The translations under genes and the position numbers were made by a program. The notes below the pieces were generated by a model, which worked only from the letters and a program-made list of their open reading frames with translations, was not told where the DNA came from and searched no databases. Positions 26,401 to 33,754 of a stretch of DNA of 34,307 nucleotides are shown here, in pieces. Source of the stretch: Mesorhizobium hawassense (GTDB lineage Bacteria > Pseudomonadota > Alphaproteobacteria > Rhizobiales > Rhizobiaceae); assembly GCF_003289945.1 (NCBI RefSeq), contig NZ_QMBP01000034.1, positions 1 to 34,307 of the forward strand, in the 5' to 3' direction. Position 1 is the first letter of the stretch. Each line of letters starts with the position of its first letter.

Positions 26401-26501
26401 CTCACTACAAGAACGCACTCGATACTTGGTTGCGCCGCATAGAATCGCCTGAGTCTCGTAGAACGCGGCGTTCTCGCTCGTCCAACGATACCTCCACCTA
26501 G
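23484..26501 (+). CDS. NACHT-domain STAND NTPase, putative phage-defence protein
   Basis: A 1005-residue protein. The NACHT ATPase spans about 250-470: Walker A GDPGGGKST (259-267), Walker B LIFDGLDE (354-361) with the NACHT-type acidic pair, sensor TSR (390-392), and ENPL (457-460). FKFTHRTFLEYFFA (582-595) closes the winged-helix part as in many bacterial NACHT proteins. Residues 1-245 are helical and match no effector I can name; they begin with a mildly hydrophobic helix (MSIIGEMALGVASNLVFDAI). Residues about 600-1005 are probably helical sensor repeats, again unrecognised. Start ATG 23484 has GGGGAAAG upstream. Base and codon use are clearly AT-richer than the flanks, and the gene stands alone. 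Characterised bacterial NACHT proteins (bNACHT, Avs-related STANDs) sense phage proteins, oligomerise and kill or arrest the cell. That role here is inference. Confidence 0.85.
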   Translation: MSIIGEMALGVASNLVFDAIRRPFHALTAELKRKDRVNKALSDRQSTQPTGKRQSDSALQDLTRIIGNSHGKLDGNVSDFLRELKKTVIPEALANCALSGSSPEHLFSPFDEFYTRFVDLHFTSRQLFDGLFAACLERVNDVEDDALLEIIRAQHHDLLEKVGQVCSSLQKQGKAGPLSYLELRDARVRVARSIDTANRYTAVETLQGTKKLRLKNLAIHGRLTPLSPVEIASAKIGFSDQSIGYISFRRQFDRAVILGDPGGGKSTLTQMLCNDLSSLIILEDSSPSRQEYDSQELKLPLRIVLRSFEARRRQGPSYTFFDYLRDEITLALDNDEDLSGRFLQVTLSMGGAILIFDGLDEVLEVGERRNIVGLIEQFAEICAGCPVLVTSRLVGYRDAPLCDDFEAFGLARFSPEEISKYCAKSIRAVSGEGLKVAVEKSKEFIRQTSKIGGDLRENPLMLGLMVQIFVYRGDVPSNRPEVYKECATLMFEKWDGRRDIVAQNVPRDDMELLDVFGYVASRTFGDAANEEGVSKQWLTQELRTHFEDWYVDRASAHRAAKSLVDFLTGRAWVMSEVGSGVFKFTHRTFLEYFFARNLISLSSSISELVLERLIPHILKNEWVVISHLALHMAVFRDSGKARQAGDAILQLLADGSLFPATQELSLLEFVAGALDYLTIPEAMYLAIVERLVSRAVRLGSHENPGAISVIWTIFQTSKTRVSLTTKAAESVFSRYLHGASSPEMLFCMYVLGYKSRILFRIAPAHDRDSHSGILWRALEQIRNGHKAFFRNLAEHDLLVAKAYAFLYGERRLLFYTKFGSAFIETSLSPLIPSSVDQPLSSAVWQVGYVLSAELTPHSVDDADLADCEQLVGVVASDIMAGKIERLTAPITSASWADEIDQDLEMTVRYLYASQSRRALKVRQRKAQVLLCVLLLADSLSRERDTEPHQSRRKGILSVPLNVLKTLVRQTGDTHYKNALDTWLRRIESPESRRTRRSRSSNDTST

Positions 26502-26746
26502 TCGAGCGGCTCCCGTGTTCTCGTCGCCGTAATTTACATGTCGGCCAACTGCCCAGATGCGCGGGCCTGTTTATTGGCCGCGATTGGGCCGGGTGTAGTT
26601 TTTGACGCGGGCGTTCAGTCGCCAAGACTCCTTGTGCGCGGTTGCGTGTTGACACCAAACCGTCACACCAAGCCGTGGCCTCCATGATAAGGTTACCTTG
26701 GCCGCCCCCCGCGAGCCTTTGCATATCCGAGACCGGCGAAGCCGTC

Positions 26747-27742
26747 ATGAACATTGCTGCCCCGTCCGAAGGCACCGATCTCTCGCCCTATCTGCCGGAC
26801 GAGCACGGGCTGTTCTTCATCTACCATTTCAAGGCCGATGGTACGCGCACCAAGGACCCCGCCGAGGCGCATTGGAGCTGGCGCAGCTACCAGATCACCG
26901 ACATGCGGGCGCGCCAGGAGATCGGTGCCGAACAGGCCCTGCCGGCGCCGGTGCGCGATGCCTTCCTGTCGCCCAGCCATGGCTGCCAGATCGATTTCGA
27001 GGACGACTTCCTCTATGGCGACCTGCCCGATCTGCGGCACGACTTCGCCGAAGCGCGAGGGCTCACCCATTTCCGCTTTGCCTTCAACGACAGGATGCTG
27101 ATCGGCGCCCGCAAGCAACCGCTGGAATCGGTCGACAAGATCCGCAAGCTGGTGGAAAGCGGCACGCGCAAATTCCGCGCGCCGTCCGAGCTGATCGAGG
27201 CGGTGATGGGCCAGTCGCTCGACGGCATGGCGGTCGAGCTCGACAAGATGGGCGACACGCTCGACGGCATCGAGGACCGCATCGTGTGCGATGCATGGCA
27301 CAATGAGCGCCAGGCGCTGGTCGACGCGCGCCGGCAGCTGGTGCTGATCCACCGGCAGATGGCGACGCTCACCAACCTTTTCCGCCATCTCGACCATTCG
27401 CATCGCAATGAACTGCCGGAGCCTATCAACGACATGGCCACACGGCTGTCGCACCGGGCGCACACACTGCATCACGATGGCGAGCAGTTGCAGGCGCGCA
27501 CGCGGCTGTTGCAGGACGAGCTGATGGCCAAGCTGACCGAGCAATCGAACCAGTTGCTCTACATCCTCTCCGTGATGACGGCGGTGCTGTTGCCGATGAC
27601 CATCATCTCCGGCCTGTTCGGCATGAATGTCGGCGGATTGCCGCTGGTCGACACGCCGCACGGCTTCTGGGTGGTGACGGCCATCTCGGTGATCATCGCC
27701 GGCATCGTCTACAAGGTCGTGCGACGGCTGGGCCGGGTTTAG
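26747..27742 (+). CDS. zntB: CorA-family divalent cation transporter (ZntB-like)
   Basis: A 331-residue inner-membrane transporter for Zn2+, Mg2+ or related ions. Start: ATG 26747 (MNIAAPSEGTDLSPYLP) gives the expected N-terminus; an in-frame extension to 26642 has no family counterpart. The long cytoplasmic domain with a helical stalk (about 1-265) precedes two C-terminal membrane helices (LYILSVMTAVLLPMTIISGL and FWVVTAISVIIAGIVYKVV). Between them is the pore-loop motif GMN (FGMNVGGLP). The acidic 'linker' helices typical of CorA pentamers are visible (LDKMGDTLDGIEDRI). The ZntB subfamily and zinc specificity are inferred from overall resemblance; the GMN itself does not discriminate. The 245 bases before it hold nothing I can identify. 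Confidence 0.8.
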   Translation: MNIAAPSEGTDLSPYLPDEHGLFFIYHFKADGTRTKDPAEAHWSWRSYQITDMRARQEIGAEQALPAPVRDAFLSPSHGCQIDFEDDFLYGDLPDLRHDFAEARGLTHFRFAFNDRMLIGARKQPLESVDKIRKLVESGTRKFRAPSELIEAVMGQSLDGMAVELDKMGDTLDGIEDRIVCDAWHNERQALVDARRQLVLIHRQMATLTNLFRHLDHSHRNELPEPINDMATRLSHRAHTLHHDGEQLQARTRLLQDELMAKLTEQSNQLLYILSVMTAVLLPMTIISGLFGMNVGGLPLVDTPHGFWVVTAISVIIAGIVYKVVRRLGRV

Positions 27743-27832
27743 AGCGTTTCACCGAAACGGCGAAACGCTCTATCTCTTTGTTTTTAGGCAATTCCGAACG
27801 GAAAACCGCTCACACTTTCCTGGAATTGCTCG
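27741..27832. repeat. Rhizobial-type mosaic palindromic element, also a likely terminator
   Basis: AGAGCGTTTC (27741-27750) pairs with GAAACGCTCT (27762-27771), with an inner CCG-AAA-CGG. It is followed by CTCTTTG and a run of T's, so it fits an intrinsic terminator for the cation transporter, whose stop codon lies inside the stem. A second dyad follows: GCAATTCC (27788-27795) with GGAATTGC (27822-27829), enclosing GGAAA/TTTCC. The two-hairpin layout resembles a repeated intergenic element common in Mesorhizobium and other rhizobia (RIME-like; from memory). It separates two convergent genes. Confidence 0.7.
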
Positions 27833-27837
27833 GGCCT

Positions 27838-28524
27838 TCAAGCAGTTGCCCGCAGATCCTCGACGATCGTCCCGGCGGCTTGCACTTCCGCTTCGTGGCC
27901 AGGCTCGCGCCATGTCTCGGCAAGTCCGGCCGCGTACCATTCGCGCATGGCCGGCAGGTCGAGCAGCCGCCGCGGGTAAGCGGCGGCCGCGCCTTCGAAG
28001 GTCAGTCCATAGGACTGCGCCCTGAACGCGATGGGAGCGAAGAAGGCGTCGACCGCACTGAAGCGGTCGCCGGCCAGGAACGGCCCGCCGAAACGCGCAA
28101 GGCCATCGTTCCAAAGATCTACCATGCGGAAGATGTCGTGCTTCAGCGCACCGGACATCGGCAACGGCTCGACCCGCACGCCGCAGCTCATCGGGCAGTC
28201 GTTGCGCATGGCGGTGAAGCTCGAATGCATCTCGGCCGCGGCCGAGCGCGCCCAGGCGCGTGCTTTCGCGTCGGCCGGCCAGACGCCCGGATGGCGTTCG
28301 GCCAGGTATTCGACGATGGAGAGGGAATCCCAGACCGCCCAGCCATCATCGACCAGGCAGGGCACGCGTCCATTCGGCGAGACCTTTCGGTAGAGGTCGA
28401 AACTCGGTCCGGCCGGGAACGGCGTCAACCGCTCCTCGAAGGGAATGTCGAGGACGCGCATGAGCAACCATGGCCGCAGCGACCAGGACGAATAATTCTT
28501 GTTGCCGATATGCAGAACATACAT
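27838..28524 (-). CDS. Glutathione S-transferase family protein
   Basis: A cytosolic 228-residue GST. The N-terminal thioredoxin-like domain (about 1-80) begins YVLHIGNKNYSSWSLRPWL, in which the NYSSWS run supplies the usual catalytic Ser region. It contains the glutathione-binding pair VPCLVDDG followed by WDSLSIVEYL (cis-Pro, then Glu/Asp-Ser). The helical C-terminal domain (about 90-215) includes FLAGDRFSAVDAFFAPIAFR, the conserved N-capping box. The protein resembles the group often annotated as YfcF or 'GST N-terminal domain' in rhizobia. It lies 24 bases downstream of rarD on the same strand and probably shares its transcript. Substrate unknown. Confidence 0.88.
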   Translation of the reverse strand: MYVLHIGNKNYSSWSLRPWLLMRVLDIPFEERLTPFPAGPSFDLYRKVSPNGRVPCLVDDGWAVWDSLSIVEYLAERHPGVWPADAKARAWARSAAAEMHSSFTAMRNDCPMSCGVRVEPLPMSGALKHDIFRMVDLWNDGLARFGGPFLAGDRFSAVDAFFAPIAFRAQSYGLTFEGAAAAYPRRLLDLPAMREWYAAGLAETWREPGHEAEVQAAGTIVEDLRATA

Positions 28525-28548
28525 CAGCCGCCCCTCCCCGAAATTCTT

Positions 28549-29478
28549 CTACCTTGACGCGGGAGCCGACGGGCGAACCTCGCGGCCCCTGAACATCGAC
28601 CAGCTGTACATCGCCAGCGCCGTCCAGATCAGCGCGAAGGCGATGGCCTGGGTGGTGCCGAACGGCTCGCCGAAGATCAGCACGGCGATCAGGAACACCA
28701 TGGTCGGCGCGATATATTGCATGATGCCGATGGTGGATAGGCGCAGCAGCCTGGCGCCGAAGGCAAAGAGCAGCAGCGGCACCGCGGTGATCGGGCCGCA
28801 TCCGATCAGCAAGGCGGTGTCGGACCCGGTGCTGGAAATGAAATGGTCCTGTCCGGTGGCGATCAGATAGGCTATGTAGCAGAGCGCCGGCACCGACAGC
28901 AAAAGCACTTCGAGCAGGAACCCCTGGCTCGGGCCGATCGGCAGCGTCTTGCGGAAGAAGCCGTAGGCGGCGAAGGAGAAGGCGAGCGCCAGCGAGACCC
29001 AGGGCAATTTGCCTGCCTCGACAGTGAGCACCGTCACCGCGATCGCGGCGAGCGCCACCGCGGCAATCTGCAGCCGGTCGAGCCGCTCGCCGAGCAGCAC
29101 GGCGCCGACGACGACGCTGACCAGCGGGTTGATGTAATAGCCGAGCGCGGTCTCGACGGTGCGGTCGACCGCGATCGCCCAGACATAGATGCCCCAATTG
29201 ACCGAGATCAGCGTCGCCGTCAGCGCCGCCATGGCAAGGCTCTTCGGCGAGCGGATCGCCGCCTTGAAGTCGGCGGTGCGGCCGGCCCAGATCAGCACGG
29301 CCGCCGCGATCGGCACCGACCAGACGACGCGGTTGGCGATCACCTCGGCAAGCGGCAGATGCGCCACCGCCTTCATGTAGAAAGGCAGCAGTCCCCAGAG
29401 GAAATAGGCGCCAAGCGCCAAAAGGAAGCCGCGGCGGCCCTTGGCGTCCTGATCGAGATCGGCTGTTGCGGTGACCAT
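28549..29478 (-). CDS. rarD: RarD-type EamA transporter
   Basis: A 309-residue inner-membrane permease of the drug/metabolite transporter superfamily. Ten hydrophobic helices are visible in two EamA halves. The RarD subfamily is indicated by GAYFLWGLLPFYMKAV near the start, ANRVVWS, VNWGIYVWAI with ALGYYINPL, AAYGFFRK and GIMQYIAPTMVFLIAV. E. coli RarD was named for chloramphenicol sensitivity; the physiological substrate is not established. The start ATG at 29478 gives a short polar head before the first helix. It is the likely first gene of a pair with the downstream glutathione S-transferase. Confidence 0.9.
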   Translation of the reverse strand: MVTATADLDQDAKGRRGFLLALGAYFLWGLLPFYMKAVAHLPLAEVIANRVVWSVPIAAAVLIWAGRTADFKAAIRSPKSLAMAALTATLISVNWGIYVWAIAVDRTVETALGYYINPLVSVVVGAVLLGERLDRLQIAAVALAAIAVTVLTVEAGKLPWVSLALAFSFAAYGFFRKTLPIGPSQGFLLEVLLLSVPALCYIAYLIATGQDHFISSTGSDTALLIGCGPITAVPLLLFAFGARLLRLSTIGIMQYIAPTMVFLIAVLIFGEPFGTTQAIAFALIWTALAMYSWSMFRGREVRPSAPASR

Positions 29479-29596
29479 GGCCCAACGCTATGGCCCAGCG
29501 GACCGTCCAAGACCATCACAAAATTATGATGGATCAATGGACTTTTCGTGATGGTTCAAGCGGTTGCTTCGCTCTAGGCGCCTCGACGGTGTCTGC

Positions 29597-30124
29597 TCAG
29601 TGCTGGGCAGGTTTTTCGACAAGCTCGAAGAAGACCCTGTCGGGTGCTCCCTCATCATGCCTGAAGCCCGTCAGCTCCGCCGCCAGATCGAGAGGAATAT
29701 CGAAGGCATAATCGACATCACTTTCCTTGTCCTGCTTTGAAAACGCCTGCTGCCTCAAAGATTGAAAGGAGGCTGGAAGATCGCCCGTGGTGTGGAGATC
29801 CCTGACGTCCTTGTCGCCGGCGTGCCAGACCCTCCAGATATTCTTTCCAGCACTCCAAAGCTCGGCGCGAGCAAACATCGTGTGTTCCTCTATGTGCACG
29901 ACGACCATTTCCCTGCCTTGCGAAAACGCGGACAAGTAACTGTCTGGAGGATTGGGAAAGCTGCAGTAGCCGAGGATGATGATCGCCCAGTTCTTGTCGC
30001 TGCGATAAGCGTTTACCGGCGCATCGAAATCTTCCGACGAACCGCCGACCTCCCTGCCGAACAAGGCCGCGGCTTCCTTGATCCCGTAACCCCGGAGACC
30101 GAACCAGCTTATCGAAAAGCCCAC
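29597..30124 (-). CDS. Hypothetical protein, 175 residues
   Basis: Not recognised. It starts with a GTG at 30124, only 4 bases after the citramalate synthase stop. The ribosome site GGAG lies within the last codons of that gene, which supports both this start and translational coupling. The protein is soluble-looking and aromatic-rich, with no signal peptide or membrane helix. The first part (FGLRGYGIKEAAALFGR) and a middle beta-rich section (NWAIIILGYCSF, REMVVVHIEEHTMFARAELWSAGKNIWRVWH) resemble small single-domain proteins with an N-terminal regulatory or immunity-type fold, but no family name is justified. Composition is slightly less GC-rich than its neighbours. Confidence 0.6.
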   Translation of the reverse strand: MGFSISWFGLRGYGIKEAAALFGREVGGSSEDFDAPVNAYRSDKNWAIIILGYCSFPNPPDSYLSAFSQGREMVVVHIEEHTMFARAELWSAGKNIWRVWHAGDKDVRDLHTTGDLPASFQSLRQQAFSKQDKESDVDYAFDIPLDLAAELTGFRHDEGAPDRVFFELVEKPAQH

Positions 30125-30128
30125 ACGT

Positions 30129-31745
30129 CTACTCCGCCGCCACCAGCCCCGCCATCTCGCGGTTCTTCATCAGTTTGTAGATGATCGAATCCATCAGCGC
30201 CTGGAAAGAGGCGTCGATGATGTTTTCCGACACGCCGACCGTCCACCAGCGGGCGCCGGAGGAATCATGCGATTCGACCAGGACGCGGGTGATGGCCTCG
30301 GTGCCGCCATTGAGGATACGCACCTTGAAGTCGGCAAGCTCGAGGTCGACGATCTCGCTCTGATATTTGCCGAGGTCCTTGCGCAGCGCGATGTCGAGCG
30401 CGTTGACCGGGCCGTGGCCTTCCGCCACCGACATCTTCTCCTCGCCGTCGACCTCGACCTTCACGATCGCCTCCGAGACCGTCTTCAGATTGCCGTTGGC
30501 GTCGAAGCGGCGCTCGACCATGCAGCGGAACGAGGTGACGTTGAAGAACTCCGGCAGGCCATGCAGCATTTTACGCGCGAGCAGCTCGAAGGAGGCGTCG
30601 GCGCCTTCATAGGCATAGCCTTCCGCCTCGCGTTCCTTGACGACGGCGATCAGTGCATCGAGCCGGTGATCTTCCTTCGGCACGTCGATGCCGCGCCGCT
30701 TCAGTTCGGCGAGGAAATTTGCCTTGCCGCCCTGGTCGGAGACCATGACGCGGCGGCGGTTGCCGACCGCTTCCGGGGGAACGTGCTCATAGGTCGCCGG
30801 CTCCTTGGCCAAGGCGGAGGCATGGATGCCGGCCTTGGTGGCGAAGGCCGAGGAGCCGACATAGGGCGCCTGCGCTTCCGGCGCGCGGTTGAGCAACTCG
30901 TCGAAGGCACGCGAGAGCCGCGAGATGCCGGTCAGCGCCTCGGCCGAAATGCCGGTTTCGAAGCGATCGGCGAAGGCGGGCTTCAGCGACAGTGTCGGGA
31001 TGATGGAGATCAGATTGGCGTTGCCGCAACGCTCGCCGATGCCGTTCAACGTGCCCTGAATCTGGCGCACGCCGGCCTCGACGGCGGCAAGCGAGTTCGC
31101 CACCGCCTGGCCAGTGTCGTCATGCGCATGGATGCCGAGATGATCTCCCGGGATGCCGCCTGCGATCACCCTCTCGACGATGGCCCGAACCTCGGAGGGC
31201 TGCGTGCCGCCATTGGTGTCGCACAGCACCACCCAGCGCGCGCCGGCATCGTAGGCGGTTCTCGCGCAGGCCAGCGCGTAATCCGGATTGGCCTTGAAGC
31301 CGTCGAAGAAATGCTCGCAGTCGACCATCGCCTCCTTGGCCGAAGCGACGGCCGTCTCGACCGAGGTCCTGATCGATTCCAGGTTCTCCTCATTGGTGCA
31401 GCCGAGCGCCACGCGCACATGATAGTCCCAGCTCTTGGCGACGAAGCAGATGGCGTCCGACTTCGACTGGACGAGCGCCGCCAGCCCCGGATCGTTGGAA
31501 GCCGAGACCCCTGCCCGCTTGGTCATGCCGAAGGCGACGAATTTCGCGCTCTCCGTCCGCTTCTTCTGGAAGAAGGCGGTGTCGGTCGGGTTCGCGCCCG
31601 GATAGCCGCCCTCGACATAGTCGATGCCGAATTCGTCGAGCAGTTTTGCGATCGCGATCTTGTCCTCGACGGAAAAGTCGATGCCCGGCGTCTGCTGGCC
31701 GTCGCGCAGGGTTGTGTCGAAGAGATAGAGGCGTTGCTTTGTCAT
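30129..31745 (-). CDS. cimA: Citramalate synthase
   Basis: Condenses pyruvate and acetyl-CoA to (R)-citramalate, the first step of a threonine-independent route to 2-oxobutanoate and isoleucine. The 538-residue length is that of CimA. Residues 1-280 form the HMGL/DRE-TIM barrel: DTTLRDGQQTPG (10-21) holds the catalytic Arg-Asp, HAHDDTGQAVANS the metal histidines, and GERCGNANL the conserved loop. Residues about 400-530 form the LeuA-type regulatory domain (DFKVRILNGGTEAITRVLVE), the expected site of isoleucine feedback. It differs from 2-isopropylmalate synthase by its EGGYPGANPTD segment and overall pattern. The ATG at 31745 is the natural start. It is 49 bases downstream of proline iminopeptidase and directly precedes the coupled hypothetical gene. 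Confidence 0.92.
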   Translation of the reverse strand: MTKQRLYLFDTTLRDGQQTPGIDFSVEDKIAIAKLLDEFGIDYVEGGYPGANPTDTAFFQKKRTESAKFVAFGMTKRAGVSASNDPGLAALVQSKSDAICFVAKSWDYHVRVALGCTNEENLESIRTSVETAVASAKEAMVDCEHFFDGFKANPDYALACARTAYDAGARWVVLCDTNGGTQPSEVRAIVERVIAGGIPGDHLGIHAHDDTGQAVANSLAAVEAGVRQIQGTLNGIGERCGNANLISIIPTLSLKPAFADRFETGISAEALTGISRLSRAFDELLNRAPEAQAPYVGSSAFATKAGIHASALAKEPATYEHVPPEAVGNRRRVMVSDQGGKANFLAELKRRGIDVPKEDHRLDALIAVVKEREAEGYAYEGADASFELLARKMLHGLPEFFNVTSFRCMVERRFDANGNLKTVSEAIVKVEVDGEEKMSVAEGHGPVNALDIALRKDLGKYQSEIVDLELADFKVRILNGGTEAITRVLVESHDSSGARWWTVGVSENIIDASFQALMDSIIYKLMKNREMAGLVAAE

Positions 31746-31794
31746 GGCTGTAGCTCGAAAGGCCGCGATCGCCGTGGAGCGCGGACGTGTATCA

Positions 31795-32760
31795 TCATTT
31801 GCCCGCGAACTTATCCGTCGCCCGGATCAAACGATCCAGAATCCCGGGCTCGGAATAAGCATGCCCTGCCCCCTCGATGAGGTGGAAATCCGCCTTCGGC
31901 CAGGCCTTGTGCAGCGCCCAGGCATATTTCGCCGGGCACGGCATGTCGTAGCGGCCATGGACGATGGTGCCGGGGATATCCTTCAGCTTCCACGCGTCGC
32001 GCAGCAGCTGTCCTTCCTCCAGCCAGCCGGCATGGACGAAATAGTGGTTCTCGATGCGGGCGAAGGCGACGGCATAGTCGTCCTGGCCGAACGGGGTGCT
32101 GGTTTCCGGCTCGGGCAGCAGCGTGATCGTCTCGCCTTCCCAGAGGCTCCAGGCAAGGGCTGCCTCCACCTGCGCCTTGCGGTCGGAGCCGACCAGCCGC
32201 TTGCGGTAGGCGGCCATCATGTCGCCGCGCTCGGCCTCGGGGATCGGGGCGAGAAAACGCTCCCACTTGTCCGGGAACATTTCCGAGACGCCGAACTGAT
32301 AATACCATTCGAGCTCGGCGCGGGTCAGCGTGTAAATGCCGCGCACGACCAGCTCGCTGACGCGCTCGGGATGCGTCTCGGCATAGGCGAGCGCCAGCGT
32401 CGAACCCCAGGAGCCGCCAAAGACGAGCCATTTGTCGAAACCCGCAATCTCGCGCAGCCGCTCGATGTCGGCGACGAGGTGCCAGGTGGTGTTGGCCTCG
32501 AGCGAGGCGTTCGGCGTCGATTTGCCGCAACCGCGCTGATCGAACAGGATGACGTCGTAGAGTTTGGGGTCGAACAGGCGCCGGTGTTTTGGCGAGATGG
32601 TGCCGCCGGGACCGCCATGCAGGAAGACGGCGGGCTTTGCGCCCCTGGTGCCGGAGCGCTCCCAATAGATGGTGTGGCCATCGCCGACATCGAGCATACC
32701 GGACGCGAACGGCTCGATCTCCGGATAGAGGCTGCGCAAGGTGCTGCCGTGGATCGTCAT
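31795..32760 (-). CDS. pip: Proline iminopeptidase
   Basis: Cytosolic alpha/beta-hydrolase (peptidase family S33) that removes N-terminal proline from peptides. The 321-residue length is typical. Motifs: oxyanion HGGPGG (48-53), DQRGCGKS (74-81, family DQRGxGxS), and nucleophile elbow GGSWGS with Ser117. The likely catalytic Asp is D272 (HGRYDMPCP) and the likely His is H300 (GAGHAYSEPG). The ATG at 32760 overlaps the stop of the upstream GFA gene by 4 bases (ATGA), which fixes the start and suggests coupling. Confidence 0.93.
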   Translation of the reverse strand: MTIHGSTLRSLYPEIEPFASGMLDVGDGHTIYWERSGTRGAKPAVFLHGGPGGTISPKHRRLFDPKLYDVILFDQRGCGKSTPNASLEANTTWHLVADIERLREIAGFDKWLVFGGSWGSTLALAYAETHPERVSELVVRGIYTLTRAELEWYYQFGVSEMFPDKWERFLAPIPEAERGDMMAAYRKRLVGSDRKAQVEAALAWSLWEGETITLLPEPETSTPFGQDDYAVAFARIENHYFVHAGWLEEGQLLRDAWKLKDIPGTIVHGRYDMPCPAKYAWALHKAWPKADFHLIEGAGHAYSEPGILDRLIRATDKFAGK

Positions 32761-33233
32761 AGTTTCAAGCCCTGCTGCGGCCAGTTGGCCGTCTCGTGGT
32801 CGGGATGCTGGAAGGAGATGATCTGCTCCTGCCGTCGATAGTAATCGGCGTCGTCATGGACCGGCGCCTCGAAGATCTTCTCCACCCAAGGGAGGCGAAC
32901 CGCGTAGTTGACCTGGATCTGCGGCGCGAGGTCGGAGCGGTCGTCGAAGGCGCCGATGGCGATCTCCAGCGCGCCGGGCTGGCGATAGGTCAGCGGCGTG
33001 CCGCAGCGGGCGCAGAAGCCGCGGTCGATGTTGACCGAGGACTGGAAATAGCTCGGCTCCTCATGGGTCCATTCGACGCCGTCCTTCGGCACCGTCACCA
33101 GCGCGCCGAAGAAATTGCCGAACTGCTTCTGGCACATGCGGCAATGGCAGATGGACGGGCGCCCGAGCTTGCCCTTGATGCGGAAGCGCACGGCGCCGCA
33201 CTGGCAGCCGCCGGTTCGAACTTGATCGGTCAT
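32757..33233 (-). CDS. GFA-family zinc-binding protein (second copy)
   Basis: A 158-residue member of the glutathione-dependent formaldehyde-activating (GFA) fold family. Zn-binding cysteines are visible in order: GGCQCGAVRF near the N-terminus, CHCRMCQK, then CARCGTPL. The start at 33233 is fixed by a 4-base ATGA overlap with the upstream paralogue; a longer reading to 33680 only shadows that gene. Most GFA-family proteins, apart from true Gfa, have no proven activity. It is about half identical to the adjacent copy by eye, so a tandem duplication is likely. It is co-transcribed with proline iminopeptidase (ATGA overlap at its stop). Confidence 0.88.
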   Translation of the reverse strand: MTDQVRTGGCQCGAVRFRIKGKLGRPSICHCRMCQKQFGNFFGALVTVPKDGVEWTHEEPSYFQSSVNIDRGFCARCGTPLTYRQPGALEIAIGAFDDRSDLAPQIQVNYAVRLPWVEKIFEAPVHDDADYYRRQEQIISFQHPDHETANWPQQGLKL

Positions 33234-33721
33234 GGTCTTTCCTCCGGCGGCCATTGGTCGGTGTCGTGATCGGGATGCTGATAGGAGACGAGCTCGGCGA
33301 GATAAGGCGCCGAGGCGATATCGGCCATCGTATCCTCGGACGGCAGCCTGGGGATGCCGTCGACATAGGGAAGCTTTGCCTCGACGCCCCACTGGATGGT
33401 CGGCGCGATGCCTGTCGGATCGTCGAAGGCGGCGATCGCCAGCGCCATGCCGTCCGACGCCTCGAACGTCAGCGGCGTGCCGCATTCGGCGCAGAAGCCG
33501 CGCCAGGCGGCATTGGAGGAGCGGAAGCGTTTCGGCTCGCCGCGCGTCCAGTCGAGCGTGGCGCCGCGCACCGAAACCAGCGGCAGATAGAAGTTGCCGC
33601 TCGCCTTCTGGCACATGCGGCAATGGCAGACGGATGCGTCGCCCAACGCGCCCTCGACGCGGAAGCGCACGGCGCCGCACTGGCAGCCGCCTGTGTAGAC
33701 CGGCCGGTTGTCGAGGCTCAT
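33230..33721 (-). CDS. GFA-family zinc-binding protein (first copy)
   Basis: 163 residues, with the same cysteine layout as its downstream partner: GGCQCGAVRF, CHCRMCQK, CAECGTPLTF. Compared with that copy it has a longer region before the C-terminus (LPSEDTMADIASAPYLAEL) but shares the ending SYQHPDHDTDQWP (the partner has SFQHPDHETANWP). The ATG at 33721 is the first Met. It lies 33 bases after the VOC gene on the same strand, so VOC, both GFA genes and proline iminopeptidase form a tight gene string. Catalytic function unknown. Confidence 0.88.
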   Translation of the reverse strand: MSLDNRPVYTGGCQCGAVRFRVEGALGDASVCHCRMCQKASGNFYLPLVSVRGATLDWTRGEPKRFRSSNAAWRGFCAECGTPLTFEASDGMALAIAAFDDPTGIAPTIQWGVEAKLPYVDGIPRLPSEDTMADIASAPYLAELVSYQHPDHDTDQWPPEERP

Positions 33722-33754
33722 CGCTCGCTCCCGGTAATAGACAGATTCATGGGC

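Noticed and set aside
26502..26746. TTGACA at 26649-26654 as promoter of the cation transporter
   Set aside because: No acceptable -10 box at 16-18 bases; the nearest CATGAT is 28 bases away.
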